Shown piece after piece: positions 40,665 through 49,277 of a stretch of DNA of 64,000 nucleotides (position 1 is the stretch's first letter; each line of letters starts with the position of its first letter). The DNA is from Streptomyces sp. CB01201 (GTDB lineage: Bacteria; Actinomycetota; Actinomycetes; Streptomycetales; Streptomycetaceae). The notes beneath the pieces were generated by a model that was not told the DNA's origin, did no database searches, and saw nothing but the letters and a program-made list of their open reading frames with translations. Location of the stretch: assembly GCF_002803085.1 (NCBI RefSeq), contig NZ_NNBJ01000004.1:271861-335860 (forward strand). Reading direction: 5' to 3'. A program made the position numbers and the translations under genes.

Positions 40665-41728
40665 CCGATCTGCCCACCGCCACCGCCCGGCGCGGACCCG
40701 CCGACCCGGTCAAGGCGCTCATGCACCGCCACCGCGAACTGTGCGAACGCGCCGTCGACCCCCTGGAGATCGCGGCCGGCCTTGAGGCGCACGGTGTCAC
40801 CGACCGTACCGCCGCGCGCTTCCGCCACCGCGACGTGTTCTCGCTCGCCGAAGAGCTCTACGCCCGGGTGCCCCGGGACACGCAAACTCCCTCCGCTGTA
40901 CGGGAGTTGACCCGGCCGTCCACCGGGTGGGCCCGGTGGGCGCTGCTGCCCGGTGTCGTCAGCGCCCTGGCCGTCACGGGCGTGCGGCTCACCTCCGGCG
41001 GTATCCGCCCGACGGTGGGCGCGCTCGGCGCCGTGGCCTTCGCGGTGGCCCTCACCCTGACCCTGCGGCGCGGGCCCCTGCGCGCGGGCCGGGGCGCCCG
41101 GCCCCTCGGCCGTGTCTGCGCCGGCTGGCTGCTGGCGTACGCGGTCGGCGGTGACGGGCTGCTCGGCGACGCCCTGCGCGGCGGCCCCGACGGACTCTGG
41201 GCGCTCGACCCGGCGGCGGCCACCGGCCTCGCCTTCGCCGTGGCCCCCGCGCTGTGGTGCGCGCACCTCTTCTCCGTACAGGCGCGCGGGAAGCTGGCCT
41301 CCAGCCGCGGGCTCGCCGAGTTCTCGGGACGCTCGCGGCCCCTGCTCCTCGCGACCGCGGTGCTGTTCCTCGGCGGCCTGACCGTATGCCTGGCCACGGC
41401 TCAACTCGTGTATGGATCGGTGCAGTTGGCGTCCTGCGTCGCGCTCGGTCTGCTGCTCTGGCTCGCCCGGCTGCTCGCCGCGCACGGATTCTCCGCCGCC
41501 GCCACCAAGGTGCTGGCCGCCGCGGCCGGAGCCGAACTCCTCGCACTGGCCTCCGTGTTCGCCGGCCGGCTGCCCGGACTCGCCCTCCTCGGCCGTCCCG
41601 TGGACGCCGTCGTGGCGGCCTGGGGTCCCGGGGCCGTGCCCGCCGTGGTGTGCGGCGCCGCCGCTCTCGCCCTGCTCGCCCGAGCCGCCGCCGTACTGGC
41701 CCGCGCCTCGGCCCACTGTGACCAGTGA
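40661..41728 (+). CDS. Polytopic membrane protein of the glycosyltransferase operon
   Basis: A 355-residue protein. A cytoplasmic N-terminus of ~85 residues (LMHRHRELCERAVDPLEIAA, then GLEAHGVTDRTAARFRHRDV) is followed by about eight hydrophobic helices (for example WALLPGVVSALAVTGV and LLLATAVLFLGGLTVCLATA). I do not recognise a named family. It is shorter than PelG (~450 residues, 12 helices) but sits where a polysaccharide export or assembly membrane subunit would be expected. Start ATG 40661 overlaps the glycosyltransferase stop by four bases, so the two are coupled and probably interact. Confidence 0.8.
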   Translation: MTDLPTATARRGPADPVKALMHRHRELCERAVDPLEIAAGLEAHGVTDRTAARFRHRDVFSLAEELYARVPRDTQTPSAVRELTRPSTGWARWALLPGVVSALAVTGVRLTSGGIRPTVGALGAVAFAVALTLTLRRGPLRAGRGARPLGRVCAGWLLAYAVGGDGLLGDALRGGPDGLWALDPAAATGLAFAVAPALWCAHLFSVQARGKLASSRGLAEFSGRSRPLLLATAVLFLGGLTVCLATAQLVYGSVQLASCVALGLLLWLARLLAAHGFSAAATKVLAAAAGAELLALASVFAGRLPGLALLGRPVDAVVAAWGPGAVPAVVCGAAALALLARAAAVLARASAHCDQ

Positions 41729-41824
41729 GGCGCCCGATGAACGACGCGCCCACCCCACCGAAGCGCCGACCTCGCCCGCCCGCCAACAGGGCCTGCCGAG
41801 ACGGCAATTGAAGGAGAACGACAC

Positions 41825-41878
41825 ATGACCGCCCTGCCCCCGGCCTCCCGCCGCCCGCACGGAAGGACCGTGCGATGA
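41825..41878 (+). CDS. 17-codon ORF coupled to the epimerase gene
   Basis: ATG 41825 has a strong AAGGAG site eight bases upstream and opens a 17-codon frame, MTALPPASRRPHGRTVR, whose TGA overlaps the epimerase ATG (ATGA at 41875-41878). It is either a coupling ORF that loads ribosomes for the epimerase, which has no good site of its own, or the remnant of a larger gene. It resembles no family I know. Confidence 0.45.
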   Translation: MTALPPASRRPHGRTVR

Positions 41879-42843
41879 GGGTGCTGCTGCTCGGAGCCAA
41901 CGGATACCTCGGCCGGTTCGTCGCCGACCGCCTGCTCGCCGACCCCGCCGTCCAGCTCACCGCGCTCGGGCGCGGCGACGACGCCGACGTACGGTTCGAC
42001 CTCGCCACCGGCAGCCCGGGAGCCCTGACCCGCTTCCTGGACGCCGTGCACCCCGGAGTCGTCGTCAACTGCGCCGGAGCCACCCGGGGCGGCGCCCGCG
42101 AACTGACCCGGCACAACACCGTCGCCGTCGCCACCGTCTGCGAGGCGCTGCGGCGCAGCGGCTGCGGCGCCCGTCTGGTGCAGATCGGCTGCGCGTCGGA
42201 GTACGGGCCCTCGCAGCCCGGCTCCTCCACCGCCGAGGACGCGGTGCCGCGCCCCGGTGGCCCGTACGGCGTCTCCAAGCTCGCCGCGACCGAACTCGTC
42301 CTCGGCTCGGGGCTCGACGCGATCGTGCTGCGGGTCTTCTCGCCCGTCGGCCCCGGCACCCCCGCGGGCTCACCCCTCGGCCGGCTGGCCGAGGCGATGC
42401 GGCGGGCCATGCAGTCCGGCGACGGCGAGCTGAAGCTCGGGGGGCTCGGAGTCCAGCGGGACTTCGTGGACGTCCGCGATGTGGCGCGGGCCGTGCACGC
42501 GGCATCGCTCTCGGCCGCGCAGGGCGTGGTGAACATCGGCACCGGACGCTCGGTGAAGCTCCGCGACGCGGCCGCCGTACTGGCCAGGGTCGCCGGTTAC
42601 GCGGGCGCGCTGCACGAACTCGACGGCCCGCCCGTCATGCGGCCCGGCCTCATCGGCTCGCCGCGCTCCGGCGAGGGCGCCGCCCTCGAACACCTCGCCA
42701 CTCCCTCCCCGTACCCCGACGGCTGCGGCAGCTGGCAGCAGGCGGACGTGCGCACCGCCCGCGACCGGCTCGGCTGGCGGCCCCGGATCAACCTGGAGGA
42801 GTCCCTCGCCGACATCTGGATGGAGGCGGCATGCCGAATCTGA
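41875..42843 (+). CDS. NAD-dependent epimerase/dehydratase (extended SDR)
   Basis: A 322-residue extended short-chain dehydrogenase. The NAD motif LLLGANGYLGRF is at 4-15 and the catalytic Tyr-x3-Lys is YGVSKLA. The substrate domain is as in nucleotide-sugar epimerases (GalE-like, RfbD-like). In this operon it may make the UDP-GalNAc used by the PelF-like enzyme, parallel to PelX, but other sugar changes are possible. It is translated by coupling from the 17-codon ORF. Its last 13 bases overlap the next gene. Confidence 0.88.
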   Translation: MRVLLLGANGYLGRFVADRLLADPAVQLTALGRGDDADVRFDLATGSPGALTRFLDAVHPGVVVNCAGATRGGARELTRHNTVAVATVCEALRRSGCGARLVQIGCASEYGPSQPGSSTAEDAVPRPGGPYGVSKLAATELVLGSGLDAIVLRVFSPVGPGTPAGSPLGRLAEAMRRAMQSGDGELKLGGLGVQRDFVDVRDVARAVHAASLSAAQGVVNIGTGRSVKLRDAAAVLARVAGYAGALHELDGPPVMRPGLIGSPRSGEGAALEHLATPSPYPDGCGSWQQADVRTARDRLGWRPRINLEESLADIWMEAACRI

Positions 42844-43607
42844 CCCGCCTCCAGAGCCGGCGCGCGGCGACCGGCTCCACCCGGCTCGGCCTGGGCGTCC
42901 CCGGCTACGCCCACCCACTGGTCGCCCCGGTGGAATGGGCCGAACTCACGCGTCCCGGAACGCCGTTGCACTGGGCCGTGCTCAATGTGTCCGGCGGCAG
43001 CCCGGGGGGCCCGGGCAGCCGGCCCGACCCGCACTGCCTGGAAGCGGTCGGCAGGCTCCGCAACGCGGGGATCCGGGTGCTCGGCCATCTCGACACGGCG
43101 CACGGCAGCCGGCCGTTCGGCGAGCGGATCTCCGAGGCGCACCGCTACCTCGACTGGTACCGGGTCGACGGCTTCCTCCTCGACCGCTGTCCCACAGAGC
43201 GAGACGCACTTCCCGAAATGCGGCGCACCATCGACACCCTCCGGGCCCTGCGCGAGGGCGCCCACCTGGTCCTCGGCCACGGAACGCATCCGTACCCGGG
43301 CTATGCGGAGGTCGCCGACCAGCTGGTCACCTTCAGCGGACCCTGGCACGAGTACCGCTGGTCCCAGGTGGCCGAGTGGACCGCGGACTACCCGCCGGAG
43401 CGCTTCTGCCACCTGGTGCACGGGGTGCCCCGGACGCATCTGGAGGAGGCGCTGCGGATCGCCCGCTGGCAGGGCGCGGGCACGATCTACTTCACGGACC
43501 GCGCCGACCGCCCCCGCCGTCGAAACGGACAGATCAACCCATTCGAGGCGCTGCCCGGCTACTGGGACGAAATCGTCTCGCGGATCGGACCCGCTATCTC
43601 GGAATGA
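42831..43607 (+). CDS. Spherulation-specific family 4 (spherulin 4) glycosidase-like protein
   Basis: A 258-residue protein with the spherulin-4 pattern: LGVPGYAHPL at the start, LHWAVLNVSGGSPGGPG, GIRVLGHLDTAHGSR, YRVDGFLLDRCPT and LVLGHGTHPYPGYAEVAD. It is a single TIM-barrel. The fungal relative Sph3 (GH135) cuts galactosaminogalactan, and PelA has a hydrolase of similar role. No signal peptide is visible, which is odd for an exopolysaccharide hydrolase and may mean a cytosolic role. Start ATG 42831 overlaps the epimerase. Confidence 0.85.
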   Translation: MPNLTRLQSRRAATGSTRLGLGVPGYAHPLVAPVEWAELTRPGTPLHWAVLNVSGGSPGGPGSRPDPHCLEAVGRLRNAGIRVLGHLDTAHGSRPFGERISEAHRYLDWYRVDGFLLDRCPTERDALPEMRRTIDTLRALREGAHLVLGHGTHPYPGYAEVADQLVTFSGPWHEYRWSQVAEWTADYPPERFCHLVHGVPRTHLEEALRIARWQGAGTIYFTDRADRPRRRNGQINPFEALPGYWDEIVSRIGPAISE

Positions 43608-43670
43608 GGGGGAGCGTGGCAGTGTTACGGAGAGAACAACCGTACTGACTTACCGACCGACGGAGTTTCC

Positions 43671-44849
43671 GTGTCGCTGCCACCCCTGGTCGAGCCAGCA
43701 GCTGAGCTCACCGTAGACGAGGTCCGCAGGTATTCGCGCCACCTGATCATCCCCGACGTCGGGATGGACGGGCAGAAGCGGCTGAAGAACGCGAAGGTGC
43801 TCGCCGTGGGCGCCGGCGGGCTCGGCTCCCCGGCCCTGATGTACCTGGCCGCAGCCGGTGTCGGCACGCTCGGCATCGTGGAGTTCGACGAGGTCGACGA
43901 GTCGAACCTCCAGCGGCAGATCATCCACAGCCAGGCCGACATCGGCCGCTCCAAGGCCGAGTCCGCGCGGGACACGGTCAAGGGCATCAACCCGTACGTG
44001 AACGTGATCCTCCACGAAGAGCGGCTCGAAGCCGAGAACGTGATGGAGATCTTCAGCCAGTACGACCTGATCGTCGACGGCACGGACAACTTCGCGACGC
44101 GCTACCTCGTGAACGACGCGTGCGTGCTCCTCAACAAGCCGTACGTATGGGGTTCGATCTACCGCTTCGACGGCCAGGCCTCGGTGTTCTGGTCCGAGCA
44201 CGGCCCCTGCTACCGCTGCCTCTACCCGGAGCCGCCCCCGCCGGGCATGGTCCCGAGCTGCGCCGAGGGCGGCGTGCTCGGCGTGCTGTGCGCGTCCATC
44301 GGTTCCATCCAGGTCAACGAGGCCATCAAGCTCCTCGCGGGCATCGGCGAGCCGCTGGTCGGCCGCCTGATGATCTACGACGCCCTGGAGATGCAGTACC
44401 GCCAGGTGAAGGTCCGCAAGGACCCCAACTGCGCGGTCTGCGGCGAGAACCCGACCGTCACCGAGCTCATCGACTACGAGGCCTTCTGCGGCGTCGTGTC
44501 CGAGGAGGCCCAGGAAGCGGCCATGGGCTCGACGATCACTCCCAAGCAGCTCAAGGAGTGGATCGACGCGGACGAGAAGATCGAGATCATCGACGTCCGC
44601 GAGCCGAACGAGTACGAGATCGTCTCGATCCCGGGCGCGAAGCTGATCCCGAAGAACGAGTTCCTGATGGGCACGGCCCTGGAGTCGCTCCCGCAGGACA
44701 AGCGCATCGTCCTGCACTGCAAGACGGGCGTCCGCTCGGCGGAGGTCCTCGCGGTCCTCAAGTCCGCGGGCTTCTCCGACGCGGTCCATGTGGGCGGCGG
44801 CGTGATCGGCTGGGTCAACCAGATCGAACCGGAGAAGCCGATCTACTGA
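43671..44849 (+). CDS. moeZ: Adenylyltransferase/sulfurtransferase MoeZ (ThiF plus rhodanese)
   Basis: A 392-residue protein. The E1-like ThiF/MoeB domain has the ATP motif VGAGGLGSP (46-54), DESNLQRQIIHS, and Zn ligands in CYRCLYPEP and CAVCGENP. A C-terminal rhodanese domain carries the active cysteine in HCKTGVRS. It activates the C-terminus of small sulfur-carrier proteins (MoaD, ThiS, CysO type) for molybdopterin, thiamine, thiocarboxylate cysteine or secondary-metabolite sulfur. Supply of molybdopterin would serve the nitrate reductase encoded 8 kb away. GTG 43671 has GGAG upstream. A stable terminator follows. Rv3206c is the syntenic counterpart. Confidence 0.94.
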   Translation: MSLPPLVEPAAELTVDEVRRYSRHLIIPDVGMDGQKRLKNAKVLAVGAGGLGSPALMYLAAAGVGTLGIVEFDEVDESNLQRQIIHSQADIGRSKAESARDTVKGINPYVNVILHEERLEAENVMEIFSQYDLIVDGTDNFATRYLVNDACVLLNKPYVWGSIYRFDGQASVFWSEHGPCYRCLYPEPPPPGMVPSCAEGGVLGVLCASIGSIQVNEAIKLLAGIGEPLVGRLMIYDALEMQYRQVKVRKDPNCAVCGENPTVTELIDYEAFCGVVSEEAQEAAMGSTITPKQLKEWIDADEKIEIIDVREPNEYEIVSIPGAKLIPKNEFLMGTALESLPQDKRIVLHCKTGVRSAEVLAVLKSAGFSDAVHVGGGVIGWVNQIEPEKPIY

Positions 44850-44885
44850 GGCGTGGTTTTCGACTGCGGGCCGTCGTGGGGCGTG

Positions 44886-45007
44886 CGCGCAGTTCCCCGC
44901 GCCCCCAAAAGACATGGCCGAAGGGGCGGCCCCGCACCATGCGTGCGGGGCCGCCCCTTCGGCCGTGCTGCGGCGTCAACCCTGCTAGGGGCGCGGGGAA
45001 CTGCGCG
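44886..45007. repeat. Inverted pair of dispersed motif around a terminator
   Basis: 44886-44905 and 44988-45007 are exact 20-bp reverse complements of the family-1 motif. A separate hairpin (44916-44964) is nested between them. All lie between the convergent moeZ and peptidase genes. Confidence 0.85.
44916..44964. terminator. Perfect 21-bp hairpin between convergent genes
   Basis: Arms 44916-44936 and 44944-44964 are complementary over 21 bp around a 7-base loop, 66 bases after the moeZ stop and 84 bases before the end of the peptidase gene. Confidence 0.88.
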
Positions 45008-45048
45008 AACGCCCCCACCGGCCCGCAGCCGAGGAGCAAGAAACCCGT

Positions 45049-46635
45049 CTACTGGCACACCGCCCCGGCAGAGGGCACCTTTCCGTCCAAGAGATAAGAG
45101 TTCACCGCACTCTGCACACACTTGTCGCCGCTGTTGTACGCCCCGTGCCCCTGCCCCTTGTACGTCAGCTCCACGCCGACGCCGGGGCCGAGCTTGTCCA
45201 CCATGTTCTTGGCACCCTGGTACGGCGTGGCGGGGTCGCCCGTGTTGCCGACGACCACGATCGGGGCCGCGCCCGGCGCGCTCACGTCGGGCGTGGTCCA
45301 CTGCCCGGCGACCGGCCAGGCGGAGCAGCCCATCAGGCCCCAGCCCATGAAGTCGCCGAAGACCGGCGAGGCCCGGTGGAACTCGGGGAGCTTGGCCTTC
45401 GTCTGCTCCAGCGTGTAACGCTGCTTGAAATCGGCGCAGTTGATGGCCGCGTTGGCCGCCTGGATGTTGCTGTACGTGCCGTCCTTGCTCCGCCCGTTCA
45501 TCGCGTCCGACAGCGCGAGCAGCAGTGCGCCGTTGCCGCCCTCGGCCTCGTCGACGCCCTGCTCAAGGAGCTGCCAGTACTCCTTGGAGTACAGCGCCTG
45601 TGCGATGCCGTTCGTCGCCTGGGTCTGGCCGAGCTGCCGCCCGCTGTTGCCCGCCGGGATCGGCTTGGTGTTGAGCTGGGCGAGCAGCTTGACGATGACG
45701 TCCTCGACCTCCTTGACGTTCGCGCCGCGCAGCAGGCACTTGTCGCCCCGGTTCACGCAGTCCTGCGCGAAGTTGTCGAGGGCGAGCTGGAAGCCCTTGG
45801 CCTGGCCGATCGCGCCCTGCTCCACATCGCTGGTGGGGTCGACGACCGCGTCGAACACGGCCCGCCCGACGTTCTTCGGGAACAGGTGGGCGTAGACCCC
45901 GCCGAGCTCGGTGCCGTAACTGATCCCCATGTAGTACAGCTTCTGGTCGCCGACGACCTGGCGCAGCAGGTCCATGTCGCGGGCGGCGCTGGTCGTGCCG
46001 ACGTGCGGGAGGACCTTGCCGGAGTTGTCCTGGCAGGCGCCGGCGAACGACTTGAGTCCGGCGACGTACGCCTTCTCCTTGGCGGGGTCGTCGGGGGTGG
46101 CGTCCTGCGCGAAGTAGGTGTCGAGCTGGGAGTCGTTCTCGCACTGGACGGGCGCGCTGGCGCCGACCCCGCGCGGGTCGAAGCTGACCAGGTCGTAGCG
46201 GGCGCGCAGGGCGCCGTAGTCGCTCGCGGCGGCGGGCAGCGTGGTGACGCCGGAGCCGCCGGGGCCGCCGAAGTTGAAGATCAGCGAGCCGATGCGGTGG
46301 CTCTTGTCGGTGGCCTCGGCGCGGATGAGGGCGATGTCGATCGTGCCGGCCTTGGGGTCGGCGTAGTCGAGCGGCGCCTTCATGGTGGCGCACTTCCACT
46401 CGCCGCCGCCCGGCGGCGGCGAGGGCGCCGAGCCCGTGCCCTCCGCCGCGGTGGGTGCCGCGCACGCCTTCCAGTTCAGCTTCTGGGCGGCGAGCTTGGA
46501 CACGTCGGCGGTGCCGGAGGTGAGCCCGCCGTCGTCCTTCGCCCCGCCGGAACAGCCGACGGCGGCGAGCAGTACGGCGGCGGCGCTGATCGCGGCGGCC
46601 CGGTTCCGCCCTCGCGGGGCACGGTGGTGTTCCAT
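45049..46635 (-). CDS. Secreted tripeptidyl aminopeptidase-type alpha/beta hydrolase (lipoprotein)
   Basis: A 528-residue secreted enzyme of the streptomycete SlpD/SlpE/TAP family. The signal ends in lipobox LAAVGC (Cys about 28), so it is probably lipid anchored. Catalytic features are the oxyanion FNFGGPGGSG, nucleophile GISYGTELGG (Ser), Asp in VVGNTGDPATPY and His in GQGHGAYNSG. A cysteine-rich lid and C-terminus are typical. It removes tripeptides from peptides outside the cell. ATG 46635 directly follows GGGGGG, a close spacing; other starts are possible. It lies 69 bases downstream of the nar/heme operon in the same direction. Confidence 0.9.
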   Translation of the reverse strand: MEHHRAPRGRNRAAAISAAAVLLAAVGCSGGAKDDGGLTSGTADVSKLAAQKLNWKACAAPTAAEGTGSAPSPPPGGGEWKCATMKAPLDYADPKAGTIDIALIRAEATDKSHRIGSLIFNFGGPGGSGVTTLPAAASDYGALRARYDLVSFDPRGVGASAPVQCENDSQLDTYFAQDATPDDPAKEKAYVAGLKSFAGACQDNSGKVLPHVGTTSAARDMDLLRQVVGDQKLYYMGISYGTELGGVYAHLFPKNVGRAVFDAVVDPTSDVEQGAIGQAKGFQLALDNFAQDCVNRGDKCLLRGANVKEVEDVIVKLLAQLNTKPIPAGNSGRQLGQTQATNGIAQALYSKEYWQLLEQGVDEAEGGNGALLLALSDAMNGRSKDGTYSNIQAANAAINCADFKQRYTLEQTKAKLPEFHRASPVFGDFMGWGLMGCSAWPVAGQWTTPDVSAPGAAPIVVVGNTGDPATPYQGAKNMVDKLGPGVGVELTYKGQGHGAYNSGDKCVQSAVNSYLLDGKVPSAGAVCQ

Positions 46636-46704
46636 CCCCCCATCCTGCGGCGCCGCACCGGGGGGCGCGCGAGCGGGGCGGCCCATCAGGGTGGCGCGCC
46701 CCCC

Positions 46705-48102
46705 TCAGCCGGGCACGCCCACCGGGGTCGCCCGGGCCACCCGGTCCGCCGCCGCGAACCCCGTCGCCACACAGGCCGCGATGCCGACGCCGTCGTACGC
46801 CGCGCCGCACACCTCAAGGCCGGGCAGCCGGGCGATGTCCTCGCGGATGCGGGCCAGCCGGGCGGCGTGGCCCACCGTGTACTGGGGCAGGCCCCGGTCC
46901 CAGCGGCTGACCCGGGCCGCGAGCGGCTCGCCGATCGGGCCCGCCGCGTGGTGCAGATCGTTCAGGGCGGTGCGCACGAGGTGACGGTCGGGGCGGTCGA
47001 GGAGGTGCTCCTCGCCGGCCCGGCCGATCGAGGCGCGCAGCAGGAAGAGGTGCGGGGCCGCGTCCGCCTGCCAGCGCCACTTGTTGGACAGGAAGGTGGC
47101 CGCCTTCACGGTGTGCCCGTCCACGGGCGGTACGAGGAAGCCGTTGCCGGACGGAAGCCCGCCGAGCGCGGCCCGGTCGCGCGCGAACGCCATCGTCACC
47201 ACGGCCGTGCTCGCGTACGGGACCGCGGCCAGGTCCGTGTGCGCGACGGGCGCGTGCGGGCGCAGCAGGGCCGCCGCCGCGAAAGCGGGCACCGCGAGGA
47301 TCACCGCGTCCGCCGCGAGCAGCAGCGGGCCGTCGGCGGTGGCCGCCTGGACCCGCCAGGTGCCGGACGGGGTGCGCTCCAGCGCCCGTACGGTCGTCCC
47401 GGTCAGGACGCGGGCCCCGCTGGCCCGGGCGACGGCGAGCGGCAGCCGGCCGGTGCCGCCCTCGATGCCGCGCACGAAGGAACCCGTGGGACGCGGGCGG
47501 CCGTGCAGCGCCGGGAGCAGCGGCCCGCCGCGCTCGGCGATGCCCGCGATGCCCGGCATCGCCGAGCGCAGGGACAGGGCGTCGGTGCTGCCCGCGTACA
47601 CCCCGCCGAGCAGCGGCTCCACCAGGCGGTCCACCGCCTCCCGGCCGATCCGCTCGGCGAGGTAGGCGGAGATCGCGACGTCCTCGGTGACGGGGACGGC
47701 CGGCCGGGACGGCTCCTGGTGCAGCCGGGCGAGACCCTCCTCCGACAGGAGTCCGGTACCGGCGAGGGCCGCCGGGTCGGACGGGATGCCGAGCACATGA
47801 CCGGGCGGCATCGGGCGCAGCGCGCCCCGCGTCCATACGGTCACCGGGGCGGGCGCGGGGTCGGCCAGGGCCCGGCCGAGACCGACCGCCTCGGCGAGGT
47901 CGACCGCCTCGGGCCGCAGCGCCATCACCGACTCGGCGCCCTCGTCGACGGCGACCCCGGCCAGCGTGCCGGTGCGGAGCTTGCCGCCGACCCGCGGCCC
48001 GCTCTCCAGGACGGTGACCTCGGCCCGGCCGCGCAGCTGCCAGGCGGCGGCGAGGCCGCTGATGCCGCCGCCGACGATGATGACCGATCGCTTCGATGTC
48101 AT
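46705..48102 (-). CDS. Protoporphyrinogen/coproporphyrinogen oxidase family (HemY/CgoX type)
   Basis: A 465-residue flavoprotein. The FAD motif VIIVGGGISGLAAAW is at 7-21, followed by VTVLESGPRVGGKLRT, and the C-terminal GVEVCGAAYDGVGIAACVATG-type FAD loop is present (LEVCGAAYDGVGIAACVAT). It oxidises porphyrinogen to porphyrin; in actinobacteria the substrate is usually coproporphyrinogen III. It starts at ATG 48102 overlapping the radical SAM gene (ATGA). Its place at the end of the narGHJI-radical SAM operon suggests it supplies or matures tetrapyrrole for nitrate respiration. It may be a second copy, since the housekeeping gene often lies elsewhere. Confidence 0.88.
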   Translation of the reverse strand: MTSKRSVIIVGGGISGLAAAWQLRGRAEVTVLESGPRVGGKLRTGTLAGVAVDEGAESVMALRPEAVDLAEAVGLGRALADPAPAPVTVWTRGALRPMPPGHVLGIPSDPAALAGTGLLSEEGLARLHQEPSRPAVPVTEDVAISAYLAERIGREAVDRLVEPLLGGVYAGSTDALSLRSAMPGIAGIAERGGPLLPALHGRPRPTGSFVRGIEGGTGRLPLAVARASGARVLTGTTVRALERTPSGTWRVQAATADGPLLLAADAVILAVPAFAAAALLRPHAPVAHTDLAAVPYASTAVVTMAFARDRAALGGLPSGNGFLVPPVDGHTVKAATFLSNKWRWQADAAPHLFLLRASIGRAGEEHLLDRPDRHLVRTALNDLHHAAGPIGEPLAARVSRWDRGLPQYTVGHAARLARIREDIARLPGLEVCGAAYDGVGIAACVATGFAAADRVARATPVGVPG

Positions 48103-49277
48103 GGGGCCAGCTCTCGCAGGTCGTCTCGATGGGGGAAGCTGCCGGGCTCGTACGCGCACCACGGGTCGGCGGCGAGCACATCGCCGGTCAGTCCGTACGC
48201 GCGGGAACGCGAGCCGCCGCAGACGGTGTTGAACTCGCAGCGCCCGCACTTGCCGCGCAGCAGCGCGGGGTCGCGGAGCGTGGCGAACAGGGCGGAGCCG
48301 CGGTAGATGTCGGCCAGCGGATGGTGTTTCACATTGCCCGCGGAGACGGGCAGGAAGCCGCTGGGGTGGACCTCGCCGGTGTGCGAGACGAAGACGAAGC
48401 CCCGGCCCGACGAGACGTCCATCGGGGGCCGCCGCACCGGCCGCCCCTCGCCCTCGAAGAAGCCCAACTCCCTTGCCCTGCGCGTGAGTTCACGGTGCAG
48501 CGGGCCGAGCTCCGGATGTTCGCCGTGCCGGGCCAGGATCGCGCGCTGGAGGGCGACGCGGCGGAAGTGGTGGCCCTCGGTCGTCTTCGTGGCGATCATC
48601 GAGCCGCAGTCGTACAGGAAGTGCAGTACGTCCTCGATCTCGTCCGGGGTCAGGGCGTCGAGGCTCGCGCCGCGCCCGGTGGGCACCAGGATGAACCCGG
48701 ACCACAGCATCGCTCCCTCGCGCCGCACGAGCGCCGCGATGTCCGCGAGGTCGGACAGGGCGGCGCGGGTGACCGTGGTGTTGATCTGCACCTTGAGGCC
48801 GAGCTCGCGGGCCGTGCGCCAGCCGTCCAGGGTCCAGTCGAAGACGCCGTCGACGCCCCGGAAGGCGTCGTGCCGCTCGGCCGTCGACCCGTCGAGCGAG
48901 AGGGAGAGCGCCACCGCGCCCGCGTCGCGTACCGCCGTCAGGTTCGCGCGGGACAGGGTGGGGGTGCCGGACGGCGAGACCGCGACCCGAAGGCCGAGCG
49001 AAGTCCCGTACGCCACCAGGTCGTTGAGGTCGGCGCGCTGGAACGGGTCGCCGCCGGTGATGACGAACAGCGGGCTCGGCTTCCCGAACGCGGCGATCTG
49101 GTCCATCAGCCGCCGGGCGTCCACCCCGTCCAGCTCGCCCGGGTCGCGGTCCGGCTGCGCCTCGGCGCGGCAGTGCAGACAGGCGAGCGGACAGGCCCGG
49201 GTGGCCTCCCAGATGACGATGAAGGGCCGCTCCGTCACCGCGTGCCGGGGCTTGCGGACGAGGGTGCGCCCGCTCAT
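48099..49277 (-). CDS. Radical SAM/SPASM enzyme (AhbD/NirJ-like, TIGR04053 type)
   Basis: A 392-residue radical SAM enzyme. The [4Fe-4S]/SAM motif CPLACLHC (CxxxCxxC) is in EATRACPLACLHCRAEAQ. The GGDPF motif FVITGGDPFQ follows, and a C-terminal SPASM cysteine set (CGRCEFNTVCGG, WCAYEP) binds a second cluster. The family groups with AhbD, NirJ and PqqE, which act on heme/siroheme precursors or peptides. Sandwiched between narI and a porphyrinogen oxidase with ATGA overlaps on both sides, it most likely works on a tetrapyrrole. No precursor peptide gene is visible nearby. Function is inferred. Confidence 0.87.
   Translation of the reverse strand: MSGRTLVRKPRHAVTERPFIVIWEATRACPLACLHCRAEAQPDRDPGELDGVDARRLMDQIAAFGKPSPLFVITGGDPFQRADLNDLVAYGTSLGLRVAVSPSGTPTLSRANLTAVRDAGAVALSLSLDGSTAERHDAFRGVDGVFDWTLDGWRTARELGLKVQINTTVTRAALSDLADIAALVRREGAMLWSGFILVPTGRGASLDALTPDEIEDVLHFLYDCGSMIATKTTEGHHFRRVALQRAILARHGEHPELGPLHRELTRRARELGFFEGEGRPVRRPPMDVSSGRGFVFVSHTGEVHPSGFLPVSAGNVKHHPLADIYRGSALFATLRDPALLRGKCGRCEFNTVCGGSRSRAYGLTGDVLAADPWCAYEPGSFPHRDDLRELAP

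Noticed and set aside
45145..48306. 1053-codon + strand frame opposite the peptidase and porphyrinogen oxidase genes
   Set aside because: The minus-strand genes have clear lipobox, catalytic and FAD motifs; the + frame is Val/Arg/Gly-rich shadow.
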